Part shown: in pieces, positions 44,311 through 53,657 of the stretch
Position numbering within the stretch: position 1 is the first letter of the stretch
Layout: every line of letters begins with the position of its first letter
Assembly (NCBI GenBank): GCA_019637995.1
Contig: JAHBUQ010000002.1
Span: forward strand, 821,428-885,427
Length of the DNA: 64,000 bases
DNA from: Ignavibacteriota bacterium
GTDB taxonomy: Bacteria > Bacteroidota > Ignavibacteria > Kapaibacteriales > UBA2268
Direction of reading: 5' to 3'
Made by a program: the position numbers and the translations under genes
Notes under the pieces: generated by a model
Database searches by the model: none
What the model was told of the DNA's origin: nothing
Seen by the model: the letters and a program-made list of their open reading frames with translations, nothing else

Positions 44311-45138
44311 TTAAGTTGTTTTATACATATACCAGCCACCACCGAGAGGGTATATCAAGATATATAATCCTTTGCTCATCTTAGGTACTTTTGATGAGTC
44401 AGGTTGATAGAAATAACCTGCTGTATTGTCAAGAATTCCACCAATCATAAATCCTGTAAAAAATCCTTCTTCTGAAGAAACAATACTGTCTATTAAAAGC
44501 TCATCAAGCATTTGGACGACTTTTTCATCCTTATTTGAATCATTTAATGATTCTATTGACTTTGCAAATCCATTGTTTTCGATATAATCTGCAATTTGCT
44601 GAAATTTTGATTTATTCTCTAAAAAGTATTCCTCAATATCTTTATCTGATGCAAGAAGTAATTTATTACGATTTACAAATTTATCGAAATTTGTATACCC
44701 TGCTTCTGCAATTTGTTTCCTTGCTGAGTCCGGGGTTAAATGTGATAATTCGTAAAGGGTATATTTGACATATTCAAGCCTGGATAATGTCCTGATTGCA
44801 TCAATATGCCAAAAGTCGAGCTTTTTCAGGAAAATATAAAAATCCTCGAAATCCTCACCATAAGTAAGTGATAAAGCTACAACAGCCATTGAATCCTCTT
44901 CTGTTAAAAGCTTATAATTTCTCTTTGTATCATAAGGAAGCATCTGACCTAAAGAAGTATCCCTGAAATTAACTTCATGCATTTCACAGCAAAAAGGAAG
45001 AATTTGTTCATAGTCATAGCCATCAGGTCCAAACACTGTTTCACAAATCTGGACAGGAGTAAGGTTTTTAGCTGATTCAGAATTTGCCTGTTTAAATACA
45101 AAGAGAATCAGTATTATAATTGCAAAATATTTTACCAT
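44311..45138 (-). CDS. Exported protein of unknown function in purH operon
   Basis: About 275 residues from the ATG at 45138, which leaves a four-base gap after the MBL gene; a longer start at 45168 would overlap that gene. Signal peptide with KYFAIIILILFVFKQ and cleavage near ANS. The mature part is all-alpha with conserved Cys (PFCCEMHEVNF) and ends in LGGGWYMYKTT. No family recognised. Last gene of purH-cheR-like-MBL-unknown. Confidence 0.7.
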   Translation of the reverse strand: MVKYFAIIILILFVFKQANSESAKNLTPVQICETVFGPDGYDYEQILPFCCEMHEVNFRDTSLGQMLPYDTKRNYKLLTEEDSMAVVALSLTYGEDFEDFYIFLKKLDFWHIDAIRTLSRLEYVKYTLYELSHLTPDSARKQIAEAGYTNFDKFVNRNKLLLASDKDIEEYFLENKSKFQQIADYIENNGFAKSIESLNDSNKDEKVVQMLDELLIDSIVSSEEGFFTGFMIGGILDNTAGYFYQPDSSKVPKMSKGLYILIYPLGGGWYMYKTT

Positions 45139-45142
45139 AATT

Positions 45143-45745
45143 TTAATTAATAATTTCACTATTTTCAATATTTGAAATAGAAAATGAAAGTAAATTGTTA
45201 ATATTCTCAGTCAGCGGGACATCGTGTCCTGCATATATTGCATTCAAATTCATTTTATAAAATCTTTTCAGCATACCCAGATACGAATCTGAATAAGTTC
45301 CACCGCGTGATTTAATAAATAAAACTGTATCACCTGAAAAAAGAATTTTTGATTTAGGGAAATATATACAAATCGAATCATGTGAATGTCCCGGCGTGTG
45401 TATAATTTCAGCAAATTCATCGCCTATTTTGATATTCATTCCATCATGAACCTGATAATCAATACCCTGGATTTTATTGAAAGCATAAGTCGGAGGATTG
45501 CCATACATTTCTTTGATTTTTTTTAGACCACCTACATGGTCGAAATGTTCATGTGTAATAATAATTTGCTCTACCCGCCTTTTACCGACACCTGTTGAGA
45601 TTTTATTCAATTCAACCGAAATTGAGCCGTCGGTCCCGACATCAACTAAAGTATTGATATCAGGAATAGCATTCCAGTCTCCTCTGACTAAATATGAAAA
45701 GCATGAATATACCTTAGGGTCTGACCTTAAAAGACTAATTCTCAT
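45143..45745 (-). CDS. Metallo-beta-lactamase-fold hydrolase
   Basis: 200 residues of the glyoxalase II-like MBL family. The metal motif HEHFDH (in ITHEHFDHVGG, ~residue 77) is complete, with further ligands in HTPGHSHDS, FSGDTVL and YAGHDVPL. It hydrolyses a thioester, lactone or phosphodiester; the substrate cannot be told. It begins two bases after the CheR-like gene. Confidence 0.88.
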   Translation of the reverse strand: MRISLLRSDPKVYSCFSYLVRGDWNAIPDINTLVDVGTDGSISVELNKISTGVGKRRVEQIIITHEHFDHVGGLKKIKEMYGNPPTYAFNKIQGIDYQVHDGMNIKIGDEFAEIIHTPGHSHDSICIYFPKSKILFSGDTVLFIKSRGGTYSDSYLGMLKRFYKMNLNAIYAGHDVPLTENINNLLSFSISNIENSEIIN

Positions 45746-45747
45746 AA

Positions 45748-46350
45748 TTAAATTTTTCTGTAGATATTTGCATCCGGAACTGCTTTTTCAAATAAATGTG
45801 AAACCTCTGAGGGTAACTGCTGAGTTTGCTCATTGACAATAAATCCACCCGGTTCGAGGCAATTATGAAACATCTTGAAAACTTCAATTCTTTGCTCAGG
45901 CTGAAAATGCAGCAGCACATTCTTACAAATAATTCCATGAAAATTCATTTCAAAAGGTTTTAATGTCAACAGGTCGTGCTTTATGAAACTCATTCGGGAA
46001 GTTATAGGTTCAACAATTTTGAATAAATTCGGGTCTTCAGTAGAAACAAAATATTTTTCGAATATATCATCCGGCATTCTAACAAGTTCTGATTTAGGAT
46101 ACACAGCATTGTTGATTGTCTCGCCGTATTTATCATACTCATCAATATCAGATGAAATAATTTGAACTCTTTTGAATGCCTCGGCTCCAATTGTTTCAGC
46201 CATTATCATTGCAAATGTGTATGGTTCGGGTCCCATTGCTGAGCCTGCATCCCATATTTTTATTCTGGAAAATCCTGTTGCATAGTCTTTAAGTAGCTTT
46301 GCTAGAAGCTCGAGAGTATGTCTGTCACGAAAAAAAAATGTGAATGCCAT
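45748..46350 (-). CDS. Minimal CheR-type protein-glutamate methyltransferase
   Basis: 200 residues: only the SAM-binding CheR domain, without the N-terminal helical domain. Landmarks are FFFRDRHTLE, WDAGSAMGPEPYTFAM (SAM site), SSDIDEYD, YPKSEL, HDLL and CKNVLLHF. Chemotaxis CheR methylates receptor Glu; this short form is known as a stand-alone type and its substrate may differ. It starts one base after the purH stop, and no che gene is nearby. Confidence 0.85.
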   Translation of the reverse strand: MAFTFFFRDRHTLELLAKLLKDYATGFSRIKIWDAGSAMGPEPYTFAMIMAETIGAEAFKRVQIISSDIDEYDKYGETINNAVYPKSELVRMPDDIFEKYFVSTEDPNLFKIVEPITSRMSFIKHDLLTLKPFEMNFHGIICKNVLLHFQPEQRIEVFKMFHNCLEPGGFIVNEQTQQLPSEVSHLFEKAVPDANIYRKI

Positions 46351-46351
46351 A

Positions 46352-47905
46352 TTAATGCCTGAAATGTCTCATATTTGTAAATATCATAGTTATTTTATTT
46401 TGATTTGCTGCTTCAATTACTTCATTGTCCCGAACCGAACCACCCGGCTGAATAACAGCAACAGCACCTGCATCAACTGCCTGAAGCAAACCGTCAGCAA
46501 ACGGAAAAAATGCATCAGATGCTACGACACTTCCTGCGAGGTCAATACCCATAGTTTTAGCTTTTTCGACAGCTATTCTTGAAGAGTCTACTCTCGACAT
46601 CTGTCCTGCACCAATAGCAAGTGTGCGGTCATCACTTGTATAAACTATCGCATTTGATTTGACGTGTTTGGAAATCTTCCATGCAAACATCATAGCGCGA
46701 AGTTCGTACTCACTTGGCTGCTTTTCGGTAACGACTCTGATATTTGCATCATCTTTAAGTTCGTTATCTGCAGTTTGCATAAGTAACCCGCCTGCAACTG
46801 ATCTTATATCATGAGTAATAGCATCACGCAACTTATCAAAATCTGTCCTGATAAGTCTTCGGTCACGTTTTTTAGTCAGTATTGTTAATGCTTCCTGGCT
46901 ATAGTCAGGGGCAATTATAACTTCCAGGAAAATATCATGAATTGCTTCTGCTGTTTCGGCATCAATCTTGCGATTCACAGCAACAATACCGCCAAACGGT
47001 GATACGTTATCTGTTGCGAAAGCCTTTTCCCAAGCTTCTTTCAGATTTTTACCCGTTGCTACTCCACAAGGATTGGTATGCTTAATGATTGCTAAAGTCG
47101 GCTCGTCAAATTCCAAAATAAGCTGACTAGCTGCATTGATATCAATTATGTTATTAAAAGATAATTCTTTGCCATGAAGTTTTTCGAATAGTGAGCTAAA
47201 ATTACCTAATAAAGCTGCTTTCTGATGCGGGTTTTCTCCATATCGCAAATCATATTCTTTTGCAACCGGTATTGTAAGTTTCTCGGGAATTTCTACCTGA
47301 TTAAATTTATTCAGATATCCACTTATAAGAGAATCATAATAAGCCGTAAAAGTAAATACTTCACCTGCAAGCAGTGAGCGGTATTTCTCCGGAATTGTGC
47401 AATTATTATTTTTAAGCAAATCAATAATTTCGTTATAGCGGGAAAGATTGATTACAGGCAAAGTCCATTTGTAATTCTTTGCCGCTGAACGGAGCATAGT
47501 CGGACCGCCAATATCAATATTTTCAATCAGCATTTCGTGAGTTGCTTTTGGATTTTTAAGTGTATCTTCAAAAGGATACAAATTGACAACTAATAAATCA
47601 ATTGATTCGAAGGACATTGTTTCCAATTGATTTTTATGTTCAATTTTACCCAAATCAGCAAGTAAACCTGCGTGTATAGCCGGGTGAAGGGTTTTGACCC
47701 GACCATCTAAAATTTCAGGGAAATTTGTAATTTCAGACACGCTTTTTACATCAATTCCCTCATTTTCTAAAAGTTTAGCGGTGCCACCAGTAGAATAAAT
47801 TTCAATATCAAGGCTTACAAGTTCCCTGCAAAACTCTACTATACCGCTTTTATCAGATACAGAGACTATAGCTTTTTTAATTTGATGTCTATCAGGACTA
47901 ATCAT
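46352..47905 (-). CDS. purH: Bifunctional AICAR transformylase/IMP cyclohydrolase
   Basis: 517 residues. N-terminal MGS-like cyclohydrolase domain (AIVSVSDKSGIVEF, STGGTAK) and C-terminal AICAR formyltransferase (KHTNPCGVATG, which holds the Lys/His pair). It catalyses the last two steps to IMP. The first gene of a four-gene unit with almost no gaps; a promoter-like match lies at 47941-47971. Confidence 0.95.
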   Translation of the reverse strand: MISPDRHQIKKAIVSVSDKSGIVEFCRELVSLDIEIYSTGGTAKLLENEGIDVKSVSEITNFPEILDGRVKTLHPAIHAGLLADLGKIEHKNQLETMSFESIDLLVVNLYPFEDTLKNPKATHEMLIENIDIGGPTMLRSAAKNYKWTLPVINLSRYNEIIDLLKNNNCTIPEKYRSLLAGEVFTFTAYYDSLISGYLNKFNQVEIPEKLTIPVAKEYDLRYGENPHQKAALLGNFSSLFEKLHGKELSFNNIIDINAASQLILEFDEPTLAIIKHTNPCGVATGKNLKEAWEKAFATDNVSPFGGIVAVNRKIDAETAEAIHDIFLEVIIAPDYSQEALTILTKKRDRRLIRTDFDKLRDAITHDIRSVAGGLLMQTADNELKDDANIRVVTEKQPSEYELRAMMFAWKISKHVKSNAIVYTSDDRTLAIGAGQMSRVDSSRIAVEKAKTMGIDLAGSVVASDAFFPFADGLLQAVDAGAVAVIQPGGSVRDNEVIEAANQNKITMIFTNMRHFRH

Positions 47906-47940
47906 TTTTTTATTTCCTATTTGATAGAAATGAATTATTA

Positions 47941-47971
47941 CAAAAATATCAATAAATTGAATGATATAAAA
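47941..47971 (-). promoter_or_regulatory. Candidate promoter of the purH operon
   Basis: On the minus strand TTTT, exactly 19 bases, then TATTTTTG (47941-47948). One mismatch in the -33 box. Confidence 0.5.
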
Positions 47972-47992
47972 GCAATTTGTAAAAAAAATATT

Positions 47993-48583
47993 TCAGATCC
48001 AATTAAACCATGTCTTTTGGTCTATATGCGGAACTTTGTTTCTTTCACAAATCACCATCGTATGGCCAGTACCACCGGATTTTGGATTAAGTAAATCATC
48101 ATAAAAAATTGCAAAATCGGCTGGGGGAATATTTGGAGAATGTCCTATAACTTTTAATGTATCTCTTAGCAGGTATGCTGCTTTATAAGCCATAGAGTTT
48201 CGCTCTCCGGCAATATACGCATCGAATATCCTTAGATTTCTGCGGTTTTCTTTTGACTGTACAACAAGGGTAGACTCGGCAGTAAGCGGAATGTCCTCTA
48301 TGTTTATGATGTCAAATCCGGCGCTATCGTAGCTTCGGTGTCCGTGATAAGGAACAATTACTTCAAATCTTGAAGAATTTTTGCCGGAAAACCCTTTAGA
48401 AAAATAATTGTCAGCACCGGAAGCATTCCCGCTTCTGAATTTGATGTGCCGGGAATTCATAGCAAGCAATTTACTTAAACTTATCAGTTTTACTTTATCT
48501 TTTTCTGTTACAGCTCTCTTACCTTCAAGAAGAACAATAGTTCCCTCATGGTCGTAATTTGAAATAAATTCATGAAAGGTCAT
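47993..48583 (-). CDS. SLOG-like Rossmann-fold protein
   Basis: 196 residues. VLLEGKRAV and IKFRSGNASGADNYFSKGF resemble the first glycine/Asp loops of the DprA/SLOG superfamily, and GGTGHTMVICERNKVPHID the second phosphate-binding loop. These proteins bind nucleotide ligands, often in conflict systems. It is a single gene 87 bases before purH on the same strand, so any partner is not evident. Confidence 0.75.
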   Translation of the reverse strand: MTFHEFISNYDHEGTIVLLEGKRAVTEKDKVKLISLSKLLAMNSRHIKFRSGNASGADNYFSKGFSGKNSSRFEVIVPYHGHRSYDSAGFDIINIEDIPLTAESTLVVQSKENRRNLRIFDAYIAGERNSMAYKAAYLLRDTLKVIGHSPNIPPADFAIFYDDLLNPKSGGTGHTMVICERNKVPHIDQKTWFNWI

Positions 48584-48857
48584 TTGCGTTATTTTTGGTA
48601 GTATAAAAAATAAGTAACGAAGATTAAATATGAATATTTTTTTGTTCAGAATTTACACAGTCTAAAAAAAATATTGAGCATGATAAAACAATATTCATCA
48701 TATTTTCACAATTCAACTATAAATTTTTTTATCAAAAAGTGCATTAAATAGCATATATTTATGGAAATCAAAAAAAAAAGTAAATTTTAATCAAAAAAAA
48801 TATTAATTTTATAAATTGAAAATGGACATTTTTTACAAAACTATTTAAGGAACGTAT

Positions 48858-50381
48858 ATGTTTAAAGGACAACCAAAAGGTTTGATACCTGCAGCTCTTG
48901 CTAATATGGGTGAGAGATTTGGGTTTTACGTAATGATGGCGATTCTGGTTCTTTTCATTCAGGCGAAATTCGGTCTTGATGGAACTAACGCCGGATATAT
49001 CTATGGAGCATTTTATGCATTAATATATATCCTCAATTTAGTTGGCGGTTTTATTGCTGATAAAACCAGGAATTATAAAGGCACAATTTTAGTTGGTCTG
49101 TCAATAATGACAATAGGTTATTTCTTACTTTCAATACCTACTGTCGCTTCTAATACGAATTTAATACTTGCCTGCGGTGCACTTTTTGTGATTGCATTTG
49201 GTAATGGTTTATTCAAAGGCAATCTTCAGGCACTTGTCGGACAAATGTATGATAATAATACATACAAAGAAAAACGCGACGAAGGCTTTTCGATTTTCTA
49301 TATGTTTATCAATGTTGGTGCTATTTTCGCTCCATTATTTGCAATCGGTGTAAGAAACTGGTGGTTGGAAAGAAACGGTTTTCAGTATAATGCAGACCTT
49401 CCTGCTCTTTGCCACTCCTTTACAAATAATACTATCACCGGCGATGCAATGGCTAAACTTCAGGAACTTGCAAATCAGGCAAGCGGTAGTGTAGTAACTG
49501 ATATCGCAGCATTCGTACCGAATTATCTTAGCGTATTTTCAACCGGATTCCATTATGCGTTTGCTACTGCTATTGGTGCCTTGGTTATATCAATAATTAT
49601 ATTCCTTGTCAATAAGAAAAACTTCCCCGATCCTAAAGCTAAAGGCGCAGCAGCTTCATCAGACAATATTGCTATGGATGCCGCTGAAGTTAAACAACGC
49701 CTCTATGCACTTCTTGCTGTGTTTGCAGTTGTCATATTTTTCTGGTTCTCATTCCATCAGAATGGTCTTACTCTTACTCTGTTTGCACGTGACTATACGG
49801 ACCTGTCAAGTTTGAAGCTGAACCTGGGATTTATGAATATTCAGGGGGCTGAGTTATTCCAGTCAATCAATCCGTTCTTTGTAGTATTTCTCACTCCGGT
49901 TCTTCTTGCTTTCTTCGGATGGCTTAGAAGCAAAGGGAAAGAACCTTCAACTCCAAAGAAAATTGCTATCGGTATGTTTATCGCTGCTCTTGCATTTGTT
50001 GTAATGGCAATTGGTTCGTTGGATTTGCCTGCATTTGCCGAAATCAATCCTAATGTCGGTGGGACTCCTCTTGATCAGGCAGCTAAAGTGACTCCGCTTC
50101 TGCTAATTCTAACATATTTCATACTTACCGTGGCTGAATTATTCATCAGCCCGCTTGGGCTTTCATTTGTATCTAAAGTAGCACCACCTCAGTATCAGGG
50201 TTTGATGCAGGGCGGATGGCTCGGAGCAACTGCTCTTGGTAATCAGCTTTTATTCCTTGGTGCTGTTTTCTATGAAAGTATTCCTATATCTGCAACATGG
50301 ACTATTTTTGTTGTAGCTTGTCTGATATCAATGTTAACAATGCTTGTTATGCTTAGATGGCTCGAAAGAATCGCTAAGTAA
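48858..50381 (+). CDS. POT-family peptide:H+ symporter (PTR2/DtpT-like)
   Basis: 507 residues with about 14 hydrophobic segments. The GERFGFY motif (ExxERF-Y, ~residue 18) and GNGLFKGNLQALVGQ are POT signatures. It imports di- and tripeptides driven by protons across the inner membrane. AAGGAACG lies before the ATG. It is close to the M20-type peptidase functionally, but not in an operon with it. Terminator follows. Confidence 0.92.
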   Translation: MFKGQPKGLIPAALANMGERFGFYVMMAILVLFIQAKFGLDGTNAGYIYGAFYALIYILNLVGGFIADKTRNYKGTILVGLSIMTIGYFLLSIPTVASNTNLILACGALFVIAFGNGLFKGNLQALVGQMYDNNTYKEKRDEGFSIFYMFINVGAIFAPLFAIGVRNWWLERNGFQYNADLPALCHSFTNNTITGDAMAKLQELANQASGSVVTDIAAFVPNYLSVFSTGFHYAFATAIGALVISIIIFLVNKKNFPDPKAKGAAASSDNIAMDAAEVKQRLYALLAVFAVVIFFWFSFHQNGLTLTLFARDYTDLSSLKLNLGFMNIQGAELFQSINPFFVVFLTPVLLAFFGWLRSKGKEPSTPKKIAIGMFIAALAFVVMAIGSLDLPAFAEINPNVGGTPLDQAAKVTPLLLILTYFILTVAELFISPLGLSFVSKVAPPQYQGLMQGGWLGATALGNQLLFLGAVFYESIPISATWTIFVVACLISMLTMLVMLRWLERIAK

Positions 50382-50725
50382 CAAACAAGACTGTTAAATA
50401 TTTTTTAAAAAAGCTGTTTTTCTATGAGAAGCAGCTTTTCTTTTATTTAATAATACAATGAAGGACTTTTTAAGGAGATTGGTAGTATGAATTCTTTCAG
50501 AGATATTACTTATTTATTATAATATTTTGCAGTGTATATTAAAATCATTAGAGGCATCTACTTGGTAAATAGTAGTTAATAGTTTATCTAAAGGAATTTA
50601 TTTTAAAAAATAAACCAAATAAATTGTAAAATTTCAAATATTATTATAATTTTTCAAAAAAAAATATTATTTTAGTTGTCATTAAAATAATTTTTTTGAA
50701 AATGTTTTAGAATAGAGTTATAAAG
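50382..50725. other. AT-rich gap between POT and DtxR genes
   Basis: About 340 bases. A terminator lies at 50408-50445. A tiny ORF of 11 codons follows AAGGAGATT at 50487-50522. Otherwise A/T runs only; no dyad operator of DtxR type was found by eye. Confidence 0.7.
50408..50445 (+). terminator. Terminator of the POT gene
   Basis: AAAAGCTG and CAGCTTTT arms around a loop of about 15 bases, then TCTTTTAT. Confidence 0.8.
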
Positions 50726-51418
50726 ATGAAAGAAAAAAAAGCACGTACCCAGTCTATAGAAGACTATTTAAAGACAATATATAAGTTACAGGCTCATGAA
50801 AAACCGGTTTCGACAACCAGCATAGCAAATGAGTTGGAGTTTTCCGGTGCATCTGTTACCGGAATGCTTAAAAGGTTGTCTGAAATGGAGTCCAAACGTA
50901 AAAAAGGCGCCTTGCTTGTAGATTATAATTCCTACAAAGGTGTTACTCTCACTGAAGAGGGTGAATTTGAAGCCCTATCTATATTAAGGAGACACAGACT
51001 TATCGAAATGTTCCTTAAAAATCACGTGGGTTATGCCTTATCAAAGGTGCATGACGAAGCTTGTGCAATGGAGCATGCTGTATCAGATGAATTTGTTGAT
51101 AAAATTGACAAACTGCTCGGACATCCTAAATACAGCCCCTTAGGAAATCCAATACCTGATAAGGATGGTAATCTTCCAGAGGATAACTCGCTGCCTCTAA
51201 CAGTAGTTGAGCTCAATAAAACGTATGTTATAAAGAAAATCTCGGATGATAATCATGAGATGATTGCTTATTTTGAAGATCAGGGATACCTTCCCGGATT
51301 AGAGATAATGCTTATGTCAAGAGCTCCGTTTAATGGTCCGATTGTAATTATACATAATGACAAAGAGTCAATCATCGGTCACGAAATCGGAAAAAATATT
51401 TACGTTGAAGCAATTTAA
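50726..51418 (+). CDS. DtxR/MntR-family metal-dependent repressor
   Basis: 230 residues. N-terminal winged helix (SIEDYLKTIYKLQ...VTGMLKRL), dimerisation/metal domain with Glu and His ligands in HRLIEMF and HDEACAMEHAVSDE, and a C-terminal FeoA/SH3-like domain from ~155. It should repress iron or manganese genes when metal is bound. No obvious target in the window; the FetAB-like exporter lies 48 kb away. Followed by a strong convergent hairpin. Confidence 0.9.
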   Translation: MKEKKARTQSIEDYLKTIYKLQAHEKPVSTTSIANELEFSGASVTGMLKRLSEMESKRKKGALLVDYNSYKGVTLTEEGEFEALSILRRHRLIEMFLKNHVGYALSKVHDEACAMEHAVSDEFVDKIDKLLGHPKYSPLGNPIPDKDGNLPEDNSLPLTVVELNKTYVIKKISDDNHEMIAYFEDQGYLPGLEIMLMSRAPFNGPIVIIHNDKESIIGHEIGKNIYVEAI

Positions 51419-51456
51419 TTTGAAAATTTATTTCGTTTATTTGTTATGATAATTAA

Positions 51457-51498
51457 AGGGCTGTTGTAAAAGCAGATATTTTGCTTTTAAACAGCCCT
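51457..51498. terminator. Convergent hairpin terminator
   Basis: AGGGCTGTT-GTAAAAGCA pairs with TGCTTTTA-AACAGCCCT (17 base pairs with one mismatch) around a short loop. Confidence 0.85.
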
Positions 51499-51524
51499 CA
51501 ATTATATACAAATCAAAAAGTAAA

Positions 51525-52880
51525 TTAATCAATTCTAAACGTCTGAATTACTATAAGGTCATCCTCCTCATCGCCAACTCTTGTTGCAGTTCCTCTGTGT
51601 GTTTTTACAATTGATCCTTGCCTTATAATTCTAACTTCGTAAGGTTTAGGTACAAAACCATCATATACAAAAACTCCGATTTTATATTCACCCTTAGGCA
51701 TCGGCTTTGTGCTGAAAATATTTTCTACAGCGTTACCCGGTTCATCTATCCAGTCAACATCAAGCATTAATGAGCCGTCTTGTGAAACATCATTTCCAAA
51801 ATAAACATGTATTCCATTAGGTCCGAATACGTGTAAATCAAGATCTGTCCAAGTGGACCCGGCATTCTGCCAGCTTAAAGTCGCCTGAAACTGACCAGTG
51901 CCATAAGGAACTGTTGGCTGAGGCCAATCTGCCGGATTGCCTTTTCTCCAGTCTCCTCCGCCTAAGTTTAGTTCTGTCCAACCCTGAAAACTTTCAGCAT
52001 CCCAACCAAACACACTCGTATAAGGTCCAACTGTAACCAATATTGGGTTTGAATAAGTTTCTCTTTCTCCGGGAAGCCTTGACAAAGTGCCTCTTTTAAC
52101 ACGACTCAATTCGATTGTGTAAGTCCCCTGAGGAATGTTCATCATGTGAGTTTTTGGCCTTGGACCACCTGTGGGATTAGAACCCGTACCGACATTATAT
52201 CCAATAAGGTTTGGCCAACCTATTTCAGGATATTTATAAGTAACTGCTTTGATTGTAAGTGTAAAGTAATATTCAGTGTTTGATGGATGTGAATACCTGA
52301 TTCCGCCGACTCTTTTATCGTTCATTATTTCATCTGATTTTGAAATGGAGGATGGGTTTTGAAATCTGACAACAGCAAAATAACCAAGCTCAAAAACACT
52401 AACTCCCAGACGTTTGTTAGTAGCGTCTATATCGCTTAAAGGAAGAAGTATCCATTGTTTCTCAGATTCATTATACCAGATAATTGTTAATCCTTCAGGT
52501 GAGCTTTCGCTTTCTGCCGGAAGAAAAATGTGCACTGGCTCAGTAAAAACAAAATTTGATGGACCGAAAGCATAGATTGAGCCGATAACCTTATACATAG
52601 TGGGAATAGGTGTAGGAAGGTCTGACTGATTTACAGCTGATTCGATAGAAAAAGATACTGAACCGGAACTTCCGTCATTTCTGTTTGCTATTGAACCAGC
52701 CGGTACAATAACTTCTGCACCTTTATCTGTTTTTACCGAACCACCGGTAGATGAATTGATTATTTCAACTTTACCCGGATCGTTTGTAGGGGTAGGTGTT
52801 GAGGATTCCGAACAACTCTGCAATAAAAGTAATAACGATGTTAATAACATTATTACTAATAATTTAAATAATTTAAACAT
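51525..52880 (-). CDS. Large lipoprotein with ZU5-like and DUF2135/YfaP-like domains
   Basis: 451 residues. Signal peptide with lipobox LQSCS (Cys about residue 23), a Ser/Thr/Pro linker, a ZU5-like domain (~40-170, with GSVKTDKGAEVIVPAGSI and ending in FAVVRF), a middle region, and a C-terminal YfaP/DUF2135-like domain (DLDLHVFGPNG, LMLDVDWIDEPGNAVENI). Surface lipoprotein of unknown role. TTGGAG is upstream of the ATG. Confidence 0.8.
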   Translation of the reverse strand: MFKLFKLLVIMLLTSLLLLLQSCSESSTPTPTNDPGKVEIINSSTGGSVKTDKGAEVIVPAGSIANRNDGSSGSVSFSIESAVNQSDLPTPIPTMYKVIGSIYAFGPSNFVFTEPVHIFLPAESESSPEGLTIIWYNESEKQWILLPLSDIDATNKRLGVSVFELGYFAVVRFQNPSSISKSDEIMNDKRVGGIRYSHPSNTEYYFTLTIKAVTYKYPEIGWPNLIGYNVGTGSNPTGGPRPKTHMMNIPQGTYTIELSRVKRGTLSRLPGERETYSNPILVTVGPYTSVFGWDAESFQGWTELNLGGGDWRKGNPADWPQPTVPYGTGQFQATLSWQNAGSTWTDLDLHVFGPNGIHVYFGNDVSQDGSLMLDVDWIDEPGNAVENIFSTKPMPKGEYKIGVFVYDGFVPKPYEVRIIRQGSIVKTHRGTATRVGDEEDDLIVIQTFRID

Positions 52881-53227
52881 AATAAAACTCCAATTTTATC
52901 GGAAAAAATTAATTAATAACAATTTTTAAAATACCAAAATAATGAAATACAGCAAAAAATTCAAAAAAAATTTCAAATTATCAAATTTTGAATGTAAAAT
53001 AATCGAATTATGTAAAAAACTGTCCCGCCCGCCCTAACCTTTAATCAGAATTTCCTCGTGGGAATATTTCCGTGAATTACCCAAAATAACCACCTCCTAA
53101 TTAAAATTAAATTGTTGTAGAAATAAATTCAAGCAAATTTACAAAAAATTATTCAAAAAACTTGATTATTACACTTAAAAATGTTACTTTTCAGATATTT
53201 ATTATCAATTATTATCAAATTAATATT
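52881..53227. other. Gap with a GC-rich islet and mini-ORF
   Basis: About 350 bases between divergent lipoprotein genes. Mostly A/T-rich, except a ~80-base GC-rich stretch at 53020-53100 that has a strong SD and short ORF on the minus strand (53034-53084). Confidence 0.7.
53034..53084 (-). CDS. Possible 16-residue peptide ORF with perfect SD
   Basis: On the minus strand AGGAGGTG (53091-53098) is followed six bases later by TTG at 53084 and a 16-codon frame, MGNSRKYSHEEILIKG, ending in TAG. It lies upstream of the 51525-52880 lipoprotein on the same strand. The full SD and ideal spacing are unusual for this genome. It may be a leader peptide, a small secreted peptide or a remnant of a mobile element. 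Confidence 0.4.
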   Translation of the reverse strand: MGNSRKYSHEEILIKG

Positions 53228-53653
53228 ATGAAATTATTTGTTTGTCCCTTATTTTTAGTTTTGATGCTGGCTACATCATGCAGCTCTATAGATTTTTCTC
53301 AAAACAGATATGTTAAATTTCAGTCCAATTTAGGAATTGGCAGTTTCTTCCTGTCAACTCCTGAAACTCTGAAAGAAGGTGGCTTTGCTGTTGTATCAAC
53401 AAACGAAGAAACCGGATCCTTACGTGCTAATAAAACAGTTGCAGGAACCTTCAGTATGGATATTTTGATCAGTTACGATGAAGAATCCGATGATGTGCTC
53501 ATCGCTATTGTCAATCGCATTAAATCCGATGAAAAAGAAATTATTGAATATTATAATTTGCAGGAATATAATAAATCTTACAAAGAATATTTTTATCAAA
53601 CAATTTCAAATATTGAGGTCAACTCTACTAAAACAGCATTCCCAAACCGTTGA
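53228..53653 (+). CDS. Small predicted lipoprotein
   Basis: 141 residues from the ATG at 53228, the point at which the lipoprotein signal starts (LVLMLATSCSS, Cys about residue 17). The frame opens earlier but that part is not signal-like. The remainder is a beta-rich domain with no family recognised. It is followed four bases later by the glycosyltransferase and may be co-transcribed. Confidence 0.7.
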   Translation: MKLFVCPLFLVLMLATSCSSIDFSQNRYVKFQSNLGIGSFFLSTPETLKEGGFAVVSTNEETGSLRANKTVAGTFSMDILISYDEESDDVLIAIVNRIKSDEKEIIEYYNLQEYNKSYKEYFYQTISNIEVNSTKTAFPNR

Positions 53654-53657
53654 TTAA

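Noticed and set aside
45139..45168. Longer start of the exported unknown in the purH operon
   Set aside because: It would overlap the MBL gene by about 26 bases; the ATG at 45138 gives a normal short gap.
53020..53100. Structured RNA such as SRP RNA, riboswitch or tRNA
   Set aside because: None of the diagnostic loops of these RNAs could be found; only GC content and a short palindrome suggested it.
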